64,000 nt of DNA from Brevundimonas sp. Its GTDB lineage: Bacteria > Pseudomonadota > Alphaproteobacteria > Caulobacterales > Caulobacteraceae. Below the pieces are notes generated by a model. It had not been told where the DNA came from and ran no database searches. It saw only the letters and a list, made by a program, of their open reading frames with translations. Below are positions 1 through 9,624 of this stretch, one piece after another. A program made the position numbers and the translations under genes. Within the stretch, counting starts at the first letter, position 1; every line of letters begins with the position of its first letter. Location: contig SCVB01000042.1 of assembly GCA_004296955.1 (NCBI GenBank), forward strand, positions 1-64,000. Reading direction: 5' to 3'.

Positions 1-1
1 C

Positions 2-2023
<2,022 letters not shown>

Positions 2024-2160
2024 GGAGTGGTTCGCCGCCAATAGCATGAGGCACCAATATCTGATGGATGCCTGTTCATATCCGTTGGACGCGCCGCCAA
2101 GGCACCCAAAGGACGTGCTTCTACGCAAGTTGACTTTGTGGGTAGCCTGAACCAGCGTCA

Positions 2161-3357
2161 GTGGCGAAGGTGGGAGGGCTCGTGGGTAAATCGTCGAAGG
2201 ACAAAAAAGTCGGCTCTGGCGGCTCTCAGAATGTAGGTTTGGACTTATCTGGCGTTACGTCCGGGCCAACAACGGCGCGCCGGGCTACTGCGCCGCTACC
2301 GTCATTCAACTCTGCCACGCTTTACTGCAGCTTTTGCGGCAAATCCCAACACGAAGTCAGAAAACTGATTGCGGGCCCTACCGTTTTCATATGTGACGAA
2401 TGTAGCGATATCTGTCACGAGATAATTATTGAAGAGGAGCGCGAGCAAACATCTAGCTTACCTAACGGATCATCACGCACAGTGCTCTCGGTAAAGCTGC
2501 CGGGTCGATTGGACTCACAAGAGCTTGCAACGCTTCCTTCTTTAATATCCGAAGTAGAGCGGGCGTTTCCGCAGTGTTCTATACGTATAACAAAATATAC
2601 TCCTCTCTCTGAAAATGACGTCGTTCAGCTTAGTGTTGAGTCTCCGCCGGCATACGACCCTGCAGAATTGGCAAAGCAAGTCCGAGAGCTGACAGTTAAG
2701 CTTCGTATAGAGCAGCAAAGATACCTATCGGAAAAGGCCGAGCGAGAACGCTTAGAGGAAAAGCTGACCGGCCTAATGCACGATGTCTTCCCCCTGTTGG
2801 TCGAAAATCTCAAGAGGTCTGGCGACTATCCCGGAAGCAAGATTCAAGCAATGTCGATCATGTTCATCGACGTCTCTGGGTTTTCGACGATGGATGAAGA
2901 AGATCGAATTCGCGCGATCGATCTCCTCCGAAGCTTGGGGCGGGCTATCCTGAAAAGCGAGAGAGGGATGTATCTCAACACGTGGGGGGACGCCGTGGTC
3001 GCGGCATTTGACGATCCGGCATCTGCTCTTCGGTGCGGGTGCAAATTTGCACAGCATTTCAACTTGGTTGGCTTGGACGCAAGGGTCGGAATTTCTTGGG
3101 GAACGATCCGTATTTCAGTCAATGAGATCAAGGGTACCTACGATATAGATGGGGCAGCGGTGAATCTCGGGGCACGAATCGAAAGCTTAGCCGAGCCAGG
3201 AACAGTTCTGTGTACAGAAGAGATGGGAGAGTTGGTGGGCAGAGAGAACGAGGAGTTTGTTTTCACCCCAAAAACACTTCACCTGAAGAAGAATGTTGGA
3301 AACTTGAAAGAGGGAGACGGCATGGAGCTGTTGGAGGTTAGGTCAAAGCTGAACTAA
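2161..3357 (+). CDS. ClpX-type zinc finger fused to class III nucleotidyl cyclase
   Basis: Protein of 398 residues if started at GTG 2161. GTG 2182, eight codons in, has a better Shine-Dalgarno (GGGAGG at 2172-2177) and may be the real start. Residues 55-90 match the ClpX C4 zinc-binding domain closely (C56, C59, C78, C81 with [18 protein letters not shown] between the pairs). No AAA+ module follows; instead there is an unrecognised alpha/beta stretch (about 107-160), a likely coiled coil (168-205) and a class III adenylate/guanylate-cyclase catalytic domain (about 231-360). Metal-binding aspartates D237 (FIDVSGFS) and D277 (WGDAVVAAF) and the transition-state pair N335/R339 are present. The usual base-selecting Lys before the second Asp is Asn (N273), while D328 is kept, so the substrate base is uncertain. 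AT-rich codons, unlike both neighbours, suggest recent transfer. Confidence 0.85.
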   Translation: MAKVGGLVGKSSKDKKVGSGGSQNVGLDLSGVTSGPTTARRATAPLPSFNSATLYCSFCGKSQHEVRKLIAGPTVFICDECSDICHEIIIEEEREQTSSLPNGSSRTVLSVKLPGRLDSQELATLPSLISEVERAFPQCSIRITKYTPLSENDVVQLSVESPPAYDPAELAKQVRELTVKLRIEQQRYLSEKAERERLEEKLTGLMHDVFPLLVENLKRSGDYPGSKIQAMSIMFIDVSGFSTMDEEDRIRAIDLLRSLGRAILKSERGMYLNTWGDAVVAAFDDPASALRCGCKFAQHFNLVGLDARVGISWGTIRISVNEIKGTYDIDGAAVNLGARIESLAEPGTVLCTEEMGELVGRENEEFVFTPKTLHLKKNVGNLKEGDGMELLEVRSKLN

Positions 3358-3484
3358 GTATCGGACAGCCCTGCGTGACCCACAGCCCCACACTTGACTC
3401 GTCCCGCCCGTAGGGCAGCTTCGCCGGCACGATGAAGGGGGCCGCCATGCCTCAGGCGCGACCTGCCTGGAAGCAATCACGGCC

Positions 3485-3910
3485 ATGACGACCCGCCTCC
3501 TGCTCGGCGCCCTGGCCATCGCCTGGGTCGTCGCCCTCGCCGGTCTCGTCTGGATGATGACCCTGGCGCAGTTGCGCCCCCATCACGCGTTCCTCCTGCT
3601 GATCCACCTGGACCCGGTGATGAGGGCGTGCGTGGCGCTGTCGGTCGTCTCGGCCGCGATCGGGATCCTCAGCCTGCGCGCCGGCGCGCGCCCTCGCCCA
3701 TTGATCGGCGTCGGCGGCGCCTTCGGCTGGGGCGTTCTGGGCGCCCTTTATGGCGCGGCGAGCGCACAGAACATGCTGATCTGCATCAACCCCCCGATCC
3801 CCTTCTCCATCTACGCCCAGCCCTACGCCGAGGCGCTCATCGTTCTGCTGGTCGGTCTGACCGGCGCGCTCCTCGGTCTCGGCCTGCTCGGCCTTCGAAG
3901 TCCTCGCTAG
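3485..3910 (+). CDS. small multi-pass membrane protein, unknown function
   Basis: Hypothetical protein of 141 residues that is almost entirely hydrophobic, with four probable membrane helices (about 5-27, 45-65, 75-95 and 113-136). No catalytic motif or named family is recognised. GC content and codon use match the chromosome rather than the AT-rich cyclase gene just upstream, from which it is separated by about 127 bp. A functional link to the cyclase, for example as a membrane effector, is therefore possible but not supported by composition, and no nucleotide-binding domain is visible. The ATG at 3485 lies a few bases after a CAATCACGGCC stretch without a strong Shine-Dalgarno. Confidence 0.6.
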   Translation: MTTRLLLGALAIAWVVALAGLVWMMTLAQLRPHHAFLLLIHLDPVMRACVALSVVSAAIGILSLRAGARPRPLIGVGGAFGWGVLGALYGAASAQNMLICINPPIPFSIYAQPYAEALIVLLVGLTGALLGLGLLGLRSPR

Positions 3911-4158
3911 GCCGCTCCCTCTCCCGATGGGAGAGGGCTTGAGCGCACGGCGGCGCAGCCGTCGTCCTGGCGCTCAAGGGTGTGGGTCGACGGTCCGGGG
4001 GCGGCTTCGCCGCTTCACCCGCCCGACCCTCATCCGGCCCTCCGGGCCTCGCAGGGCGCTCGTATACGAGCGGCCAAGGCTCCCAATGGGAGAAGGACCC
4101 GCGCCTCCGGGAGACGGCTCATGGTCAACGCCCCCATCCTCCGCCACACTCCCCGCCC
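3911..4158. repeat. intergenic mosaic of short palindromes
   Basis: No gene is seen here. The stretch is built of short perfect inverted repeats: CCCTCTCCC/GGGAGAGGG around a GAT loop (3917-3937), GGCCC/GGGCC (4036-4048), the 14-bp palindrome GCTCGTATACGAGC (4058-4071) and CTCCCAATGGGAG (about 4080-4092). The first could act as a stem after the preceding gene. The density of palindromes resembles the dispersed intergenic repeat families of GC-rich alphaproteobacteria, but copy number cannot be judged from one window. Confidence 0.5.
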
Positions 4159-4920
4159 ATGACCGACGACGCCCTCGATCCCGAACCCCGCTCCGCGCTC
4201 CAGCGCGCCTCGGACGGCCGGCCCGGGGCCGGCGCCGGCGTGTCGTTCCTCGATCCGCGTTTCTGGCGCGCGGAAGCCGGCGCGCATGCGGCGCCCGGTC
4301 TTGCGGCGCCTGGCTACCTCGTGATCGGCATCTGCATCGTCGCCTCGGTGCTCGGCGTCCTCAACAACATGCGTGGCGGGCCGTACTGGGACTGGGGCCT
4401 GTCCGCCCAGGCCCTGGCCGAGGGCCGCTGGTACGCCCTCGTCTCCCACATGTTCGCCCACGCCGGTCCGATGCACCTGTTCATGAACAGCACCTTCCTG
4501 CTCGGGGTCGGGCCTGTGGTGATGATGCGGTTCGGCGTCGGCCCGTCCGGCTGGCTGCGCTTCGCCGGCCTGTTTCTCGTCTCGGGCCTGATGGGGGCCG
4601 CCTTCTATCTGGCGCTCCACCTCACGGGCGTCGTGCCCATGGTCGGCGCCTCGGGCGCCATCTGCGGCCTGTGGGGCGCCGCCTCGCGGATCGGGCCGGA
4701 GGGCGACATAGTCCCGATCCGCTCGGCCCAGGTCTGGGAACAGGTGAAGGCCTTCGCCAAGATGAATGTCATCCTGTTCGGCATCCTCTTTGTCCTGGTC
4801 CGGATGAGCGGCGGCGTCGGCGGCCTCGCGTGGGAGGCCCACCTCGGCGGCTTCCTGTTCGGCCTGTTCGCCATCCCATGGATCGCGCCGCGCCGGACCC
4901 CGGACCCGGTCTTCGACTGA
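4159..4920 (+). CDS. rhomboid family intramembrane serine protease
   Basis: Polytopic inner-membrane protein of 253 residues with the rhomboid core. HMFAHAGPMHLFMN carries the HxxxN element (H106, N110), GASGAICG carries the catalytic Ser165, and EAHLGGFLFG carries the catalytic His228. About six membrane helices span residues 52-240. The N-terminal 45 residues are polar and probably cytoplasmic. The frame is open far upstream, but the ATG at 4159 directly precedes the first conserved part and lies after the palindromic intergenic region. Rhomboids cleave transmembrane substrates within the bilayer; the substrate here is unknown. It is followed 38 bp downstream by the SRAP gene on the same strand. 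Confidence 0.9.
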   Translation: MTDDALDPEPRSALQRASDGRPGAGAGVSFLDPRFWRAEAGAHAAPGLAAPGYLVIGICIVASVLGVLNNMRGGPYWDWGLSAQALAEGRWYALVSHMFAHAGPMHLFMNSTFLLGVGPVVMMRFGVGPSGWLRFAGLFLVSGLMGAAFYLALHLTGVVPMVGASGAICGLWGAASRIGPEGDIVPIRSAQVWEQVKAFAKMNVILFGILFVLVRMSGGVGGLAWEAHLGGFLFGLFAIPWIAPRRTPDPVFD

Positions 4921-4958
4921 CCCCTTCTCGCGCGCCGCCAGACGGTTATCCTCCCCCC

Positions 4959-5567
4959 ATGTGCGCCTCCTACGAAGCCCGTTTCTCCGTCACCCAGCTG
5001 GTCGAAGCCTTCGACAGCCACGGGGCCCCGCTCGTCTTCCCGCGCGGCCTGCCGAACATCGAGCCGGTCGACGAGGTCCGCCCCACCGACCTCGCCCAGG
5101 CGGTGCGCGCGACAGCCGACGCCGCCGAACTGGTCCCCATGCGCTTCGGCTTTCGCGGCCCCGCCCGGCCCGGCGGCGGCAAGCCCCCGCCGGTGATCAA
5201 TTTCCGCTCCGAGGGCCGCGCCTTCGGCAATGGCGAGACCAGCGGCCGGGCCCTGGTCCCCGCCTCGGGCTTCTATGAATTCACCGGCGACAAATATCCC
5301 AAGACCCGCTGGCGGCTGCGCGGCGCCGACGGCGGCTTCCTCGCCCTCGCCGCCCTGTGGCGGGCGGGGCGCGACGGCGAGCCCGACGCCTTCGCCCTGC
5401 TGACCGCCGGGCCCGGCCCCGACGTGGCGCCCTATCACACGCGCGGCGTCCTGCCCCTGGCCCCCGACCTCTGGGCCGACTGGCTGTTCGACCGCCGCCC
5501 CGCCGAAGATCTGCTGGCCCCGCCCCCGGCCGGGACGCTCGTGGCCGAGGCGGCGCCGCGCGGCTGA
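4959..5567 (+). CDS. SRAP domain protein (HMCES/YedK-like), divergent
   Basis: Protein of 202 residues beginning Met-Cys. SRAP proteins use the mature N-terminal Cys2 to form a stable thiazolidine crosslink with abasic sites in single-stranded DNA. The visible counterparts of the active site are Cys2, N81 (INFRSE), E107 (GFYEF) and H160 (YHTRGVLPL). The usual bacterial start MCGRF is altered to MCASYEARF, and the WGL-P region reads MRFGFRGP, so it belongs to a divergent branch. The ATG at 4959 is fixed by the requirement for Cys at position 2. No LexA-type SOS box was recognised upstream. Confidence 0.8.
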   Translation: MCASYEARFSVTQLVEAFDSHGAPLVFPRGLPNIEPVDEVRPTDLAQAVRATADAAELVPMRFGFRGPARPGGGKPPPVINFRSEGRAFGNGETSGRALVPASGFYEFTGDKYPKTRWRLRGADGGFLALAALWRAGRDGEPDAFALLTAGPGPDVAPYHTRGVLPLAPDLWADWLFDRRPAEDLLAPPPAGTLVAEAAPRG

Positions 5568-6024
5568 GCCTGTCTTCCCGCCCCGTATCTTCCCGCCCCT
5601 TTGAACCCCCGACTCTCCCTTCCCGCCCCCGCGAAGGGCGGCCCGGCCGTGTTTTATCCCGCCCCCTGCGCCCCCGGGCTAGACTCGGGCGTCGCGGCCC
5701 GCACGGGCCCCGCCATTGCTTGCCCGGTCTTTGACAATCCGATCCAGCCCCCGCCCGACCGCCCCAGGTCCGGCGCCCAACCCGCGAAACCCGAGGGGCG
5801 AGAAGACAGCTTTTCGCGATTTTTGAAGAGTTCTCCCTCCCCACTTCGGAGGAGGGAGAACGCAACACCTGTCTGTTCGCGTTTCGCGAATGAACACCCG
5901 CCGTCGTTCGCGAACGGAGCCCGCCCGAAACCGCAAACAACAGGACGACGGCCCCGGCGGCCCCGCACGGTCGGTCCATCGAAACGGCCCGGTCGTCGGG
6001 CCCCGCTTCTGAAGGACCTCCGCC
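5568..6024. other. 457-bp intergenic region with hairpins
   Basis: No convincing gene on either strand. The region holds a perfect 11-bp inverted repeat, GTTCTCCCTCC (5830-5840) and GGAGGGAGAAC (5851-5861), with a 10-nt loop. It also contains TTCGCG/CGCGAA elements around 5876-5925, including the palindrome GTTCGCGAAC. The long stem may end transcription from the SRAP gene or belong to a dispersed palindromic repeat. A promoter for the DUF2141 gene must lie in this stretch but no confident -35/-10 pair was seen. Confidence 0.5.
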
Positions 6025-6465
6025 ATGATCCGCCTCGCCAAATTCCACAGTGTCGCCGCCGCCGCCGCCCTGTTGCTCAGCGCCGCCCCCGCCCTGGCCC
6101 AGTCGGCCGACAGCAAGGTCGTCCTGACCTTCGAGACCGGCGCCCGCACCGGCAGCGTCATGGTCGCCCTCTATGACTCGGCCGCGGCCTTCGACGGCGG
6201 CTCCGGCCGCCCCGTCGCCGCCACCGCCGTCAGCGCCTCCGGCCGCGTCGTGGCGACCTTCGAGAACCTGCCCGCCGGCGATTATGCGGCGAAGGCCTTC
6301 CACGACCTCAACGGCGACGGCGAGATGAACACCAACCCCTTCGGCATGCCGGTCGAGCCCTACGCCTTCTCCAACAACGCCGTCGGCAACATGGGCCCCG
6401 CCCGCTGGTCCGCCGCGCATTTCGCCGTCTCCGGCGAGACCGCCCAGACCATCAGCATCCGCTGA
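6025..6465 (+). CDS. DUF2141 domain protein, exported
   Basis: Protein of 146 residues with a clear Sec signal peptide (residues 1-26, cleavage after ALA-Q). The mature part matches DUF2141, with the typical motif FHDLNGDGEMNTNPFGMP and a following EPYAFSNNA. Members are small periplasmic or secreted beta-rich proteins of unknown function. The Shine-Dalgarno AAGGACC precedes ATG 6025. The next gene, a Tat-exported carotenoid oxygenase, starts 35 bp downstream on the same strand and is probably co-transcribed, so a role linked to carotenoid or apocarotenoid handling is conceivable but only inferred. Confidence 0.88.
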   Translation: MIRLAKFHSVAAAAALLLSAAPALAQSADSKVVLTFETGARTGSVMVALYDSAAAFDGGSGRPVAATAVSASGRVVATFENLPAGDYAAKAFHDLNGDGEMNTNPFGMPVEPYAFSNNAVGNMGPARWSAAHFAVSGETAQTISIR

Positions 6466-6500
6466 TCCGGCCCCCGCAGCGCCCGTCAGGAGAGACCTTC

Positions 6501-7961
6501 ATGCACGCCTCCCGCCGCAATTTCCTGATGAGCGCCGCGGCCCTGTCAGCCGCCGTCGTGACCCCGGAGACCGTCCGCGCCATGACCGCCATGCGCACGG
6601 CGACCGACTGGGGCCTGGCCACCGCCGACATCGAGGCGGACATCGCCCCGACGGCCATGCGCCTGATCCACGGCCGGGCTCCGGCCGGGCTGGAGGGCAC
6701 CCTCTACCGCAACGGGCCCGCCAAATTCCGCCGCCCCGGCGGCTCGGCGACCCACTGGTTCGACGGCGACGGCCTGGTCCGCCGCTTCCGCATCCGGGAC
6801 GGCCAGGCCGAACTGGCCGCCCGCTTCGTCGACACCCCGAAGCGGCGGCAGGAGACGCGGCTCGACGCCATGGTCATGCCCGGCTTCGGCACCGCCGCCG
6901 ACCCCCGCGCCGAGATCGGCTCGCCCGACGACGCCAACGCCGCCAACACCTCGGTGCTGATGGCCGGCGACGCCCTCTGGGCCCTGTGGGAAGGCGGCTC
7001 GGCCGTGGCCATGGACCCCGAGACCCTGGCCACCCGCGGCATGGTCACCCACCGCCCGGACCTGAAGGGCATGCCCTTCCTCGCCCACCCGCGCATCGAG
7101 CCGGACGGCCGCATCTGGAACCTCGGCATGGGCCGGAGCCAGGCCATGGTCTGGCGCCTCTCGCCCTCCGGCGCCCTGGAGGCGGCGACCCTGGTCGACC
7201 TGCCGCGCGCCAGCTATCTCCACGACTTCACCGCCACCGCCCGCCACCTCGTCATCGTGCTCCAGCCCTGGGTGCAGGCGCGCATGACCATGCCCTTCGC
7301 CGACGGCTTCGAATGGCGGCCCGACGAAGGGACCCAGGTGCTGGTCATCGACAAGGACGACCTGACGAAGCGCCGCCTGTTCGAACTGCCGGCCTTCGGC
7401 TTCTTCCACCTCGGCGACGCCTGGTCGGACGGCGACGACATCCGCTTCGACCTCTGCGCCCACCGCGACATGGACTTCGCCGCCCGCGGCGCGACCGAAC
7501 TCCTCAACGGCGTGCCCCTGAACGGCGAGCCGGCCCGGCTGGCCCTCGCCCATCTGAAGGCCGATGGATCGGCCGACCTTCAGCGCACGGACCATGTCGC
7601 CGAATTCCCCCGCAGCGATCCGCGCCGCGCCGGCCTGCCCCGCCGCTTCTGCCTGCACACGGCCGAGGAGACGCCGGGCCGCCCCTTCGCCAGCGCCATC
7701 GGCATGACCGACTGGAGCGCGGGCCGCACCCGCGTCTTCGACTTCGGGACCGACCATGTGATGGACGAGATGGTCTTCGTGCCCCGCCCCGGCGGCACGG
7801 CCGAGGACGACGGCTGGCTGGTCGGCCCGACCCTCAACCTCGCCGCCCGGGCGACCGAACTGCATGTGCTGGACGCGGCCCGGATCGAGGACGGCCCGCT
7901 CGCCAGCTGGCGCGCCGACACGGCCCTGCCGGTCAGCTTCCACGGGATCTGGGCCGGGTGA
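6501..7961 (+). CDS. carotenoid cleavage oxygenase, Tat-exported
   Basis: Protein of 486 residues of the carotenoid oxygenase / lignostilbene dioxygenase family, Fe(II) enzymes with a seven-bladed propeller that split conjugated double bonds. The four iron-binding histidines are visible at H196 (LAHPRIE), H241 (YLHDFTAT), H303 (FFHLGDAW) and H481 (SFHGIWAG). The family opening motif LEGTLYRNGPAKF is at about 64-76. A twin-arginine leader (SRRNFLMSAAAL) at residues 4-15 indicates folded export to the periplasm, which is notable for this family. The Shine-Dalgarno AGGAGAG precedes ATG 6501. Substrate cannot be told from sequence. Confidence 0.93.
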   Translation: MHASRRNFLMSAAALSAAVVTPETVRAMTAMRTATDWGLATADIEADIAPTAMRLIHGRAPAGLEGTLYRNGPAKFRRPGGSATHWFDGDGLVRRFRIRDGQAELAARFVDTPKRRQETRLDAMVMPGFGTAADPRAEIGSPDDANAANTSVLMAGDALWALWEGGSAVAMDPETLATRGMVTHRPDLKGMPFLAHPRIEPDGRIWNLGMGRSQAMVWRLSPSGALEAATLVDLPRASYLHDFTATARHLVIVLQPWVQARMTMPFADGFEWRPDEGTQVLVIDKDDLTKRRLFELPAFGFFHLGDAWSDGDDIRFDLCAHRDMDFAARGATELLNGVPLNGEPARLALAHLKADGSADLQRTDHVAEFPRSDPRRAGLPRRFCLHTAEETPGRPFASAIGMTDWSAGRTRVFDFGTDHVMDEMVFVPRPGGTAEDDGWLVGPTLNLAARATELHVLDAARIEDGPLASWRADTALPVSFHGIWAG

Positions 7962-7967
7962 GGCGCC

Positions 7968-8747
7968 CTAGTACCAGCCGGCCTCGCGCAGGGCCTTCGC
8001 ATAGCGCCGGCTCACCGGCGCCGCGATCCCGCCCTCCAGAGTCAGGGTCGCCCGGCCGTCGCCGCGGCTCACGTCGCGGACCGCGTCCTTCGCCACCCAC
8101 CAGCTGCGGTGCGTCTGCGCCCCTTCCAGCCCCTCCAGCTCGACCAGGGCGTCCGACAGCCGCATCAGGATCAGGTCCGAGCCGCGGTCGGTGTGGATGC
8201 GCAAATAGTGGTCCTCGGACGACACCGCCCGGATGACCGCGCCCCTCAGCTTGAACGGCAGGCGGTCGAGGAACCGCGCCGGCTTCGCCCCCGGCACCGC
8301 CGCATGGGTCTGCACCGGCGTCCGCGCGAGGAAGACGTTCAGGGCGCTGATCGTCCCGGTCACAATCAGAACCGGGCCGATGAAGTCCGGCAGCCTGGCC
8401 AGGGTCACCGACCGGTCGTCGTCGAAGAACCAGCTCGTGAGCGCCCAGACCATGACCGCCAGCGGCCCCGTCATCACCAGCGTCAGGGCCGCGACCGCGA
8501 GCAACGGCCGCCGGTCCATGTCCACATGGCGCTCGACCAGCCGGGAGCACAGATGCCCCCAGACCGCGCCGAGCAGCATCATCGGCAGCCAGTACCCCAG
8601 CCGGAACAGCAGCGAGGTCCCGCTCATGCCGAACGCCTCGGTCAGGGCCAGCACCACGCCCGCGGCCAGCGCCACGCCCAGGCCGCGCAACAGGCCGCGG
8701 TCGATCGTAAGCCGCACCACGTCCGCCGATGACGGTGTCTCGCTCAC
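7968..8747 (-). CDS. LytTR-domain membrane-bound DNA-binding protein
   Basis: Protein of 259 residues with about four membrane helices in the first 140 residues and a C-terminal LytTR DNA-binding domain (about 165-255; landmarks VSSEDHYLRIHTDRG, HRSWWVAKDAV and RRYAKALRE). No receiver domain is present, so it is not a classical response regulator; membrane-anchored LytTR proteins of this layout are common in Caulobacterales. The GTG start at 8747 overlaps the TGA stop of the upstream tetR gene by four bases (GTGA), which decides this start over the longer open frame and implies translational coupling. Confidence 0.85.
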   Translation of the reverse strand: MSETPSSADVVRLTIDRGLLRGLGVALAAGVVLALTEAFGMSGTSLLFRLGYWLPMMLLGAVWGHLCSRLVERHVDMDRRPLLAVAALTLVMTGPLAVMVWALTSWFFDDDRSVTLARLPDFIGPVLIVTGTISALNVFLARTPVQTHAAVPGAKPARFLDRLPFKLRGAVIRAVSSEDHYLRIHTDRGSDLILMRLSDALVELEGLEGAQTHRSWWVAKDAVRDVSRGDGRATLTLEGGIAAPVSRRYAKALREAGWY

Positions 8748-9448
8748 CTCGACTTCGCCGGCCCGCAGACCGCCCGGAACCCGGCCGCCGCGTACCGCAC
8801 CATATAGTCGCCCGCCGTCTCCAGATCGCCCGACCGGCACAGCCCGCCCGACAGCCGGTCCAGCCGCCCCGTCTCGCCCAGCGTCAGGGTCAGCGCCCCG
8901 GAAAGGTTGTGATAGGCCCAGTACAGGTCCACCTCCGCCGCTTCGGGCATGATCTGCTTGATCAGCTCGATCAGCCGCCGGATCGCCGGATCGAAATAGC
9001 GGGCCATGGTCTCGCCGCCGAAGGTCGGGTTGGCGTTGGTCTGGGCGACCAGGGCCGAATAGTGCTTCCACCCCGGCCCGCCCTTCAGCGACCACTGGAA
9101 CGGCGGCCGCAGGAAGGCTTCGAACAGGCCCTCGAGCGTCATGCTGTCGAGCCCCGTCTCCCGGGCGTAGCGGTTGATGGCGTCGACGCGCTCGTTGTTC
9201 CAGACCTCCGCCCGCCGCAGGAAGACGGCGTCGAACAGCCCGCGCTTGGCCCCGAAATAGTAGTGCACCAGGGCCGTATCCACGCCGGCCTCGCGCGCCA
9301 CCTCCCGGATGGTGACGCCATAGAAGCCGTGTTTGGAGAACAGATCCTCGGCGGCGTCGAGGATCAGGTCGCGGGTGTCAGCCGCGCCCGCGGCCCTGGC
9401 CTTGGGCGGGCGGCCTCGCTTGGCGGTCGGCGCATCGAGCTTGGTCAT
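8744..9448 (-). CDS. TetR family transcriptional regulator
   Basis: Protein of 234 residues. The N-terminal TetR helix-turn-helix lies at about 25-70 (ILDAAEDLFSKHGFYGVTIREVAREAGVD, then HYYFGAKRGLFDAV), preceded by a basic AT-hook-like RGRPPK segment. The C-terminal ligand/dimer domain (80-225) resembles the TetR_C group with the YWAYHNLSGALTLTLG helix. It is divergent from the TonB receptor gene at 9625 with a 176-bp shared control region, so it probably represses itself and that receptor. It overlaps the lytTR gene by four bases, forming an operon. Confidence 0.9.
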   Translation of the reverse strand: MTKLDAPTAKRGRPPKARAAGAADTRDLILDAAEDLFSKHGFYGVTIREVAREAGVDTALVHYYFGAKRGLFDAVFLRRAEVWNNERVDAINRYARETGLDSMTLEGLFEAFLRPPFQWSLKGGPGWKHYSALVAQTNANPTFGGETMARYFDPAIRRLIELIKQIMPEAAEVDLYWAYHNLSGALTLTLGETGRLDRLSGGLCRSGDLETAGDYMVRYAAAGFRAVCGPAKSR

Positions 9449-9531
9449 AACCGGAGGCTAGGCTGCATCCCCCTGCCTGTGCAACGGCGCCACAGGTCGG
9501 GGCGCGGGTGAGTTCGTGCGAGCTGCGCCGT

Positions 9532-9559
9532 TTGACAGGCCGACGAAAACGATTAGGTT
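9532..9559 (+). promoter_or_regulatory. candidate sigma70-type promoter for TonB receptor
   Basis: TTGACA at 9532-9537 and TAGGTT at 9554-9559 are separated by 16 bp and lie 66 bp upstream of the receptor ATG, inside the tetR/TonB-receptor divergent region. The -35 is a perfect match; the -10 is weak. A partly symmetric ATTGAACGCTGAAT element just downstream (about 9571-9584) could be a TetR operator, but the symmetry is poor. Confidence 0.45.
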
Positions 9560-9624
9560 CCAGTAAATCATTGAACGCTGAATAAAAGCGTCATCGGGCT
9601 GGAAATCACAGGACTGGGGCTACC

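Noticed and set aside
3485..3910. Membrane effector partner for the cyclase (Pycsar-like)
   Set aside because: Composition differs, gap is 127 bp and no nucleotide-binding domain is visible; only proximity supports it.
5568..6024. LexA/SOS box near the SRAP gene
   Set aside because: TTCGCG palindromes are present but not the GTTC-N7-GTTC arrangement of alphaproteobacterial LexA sites.
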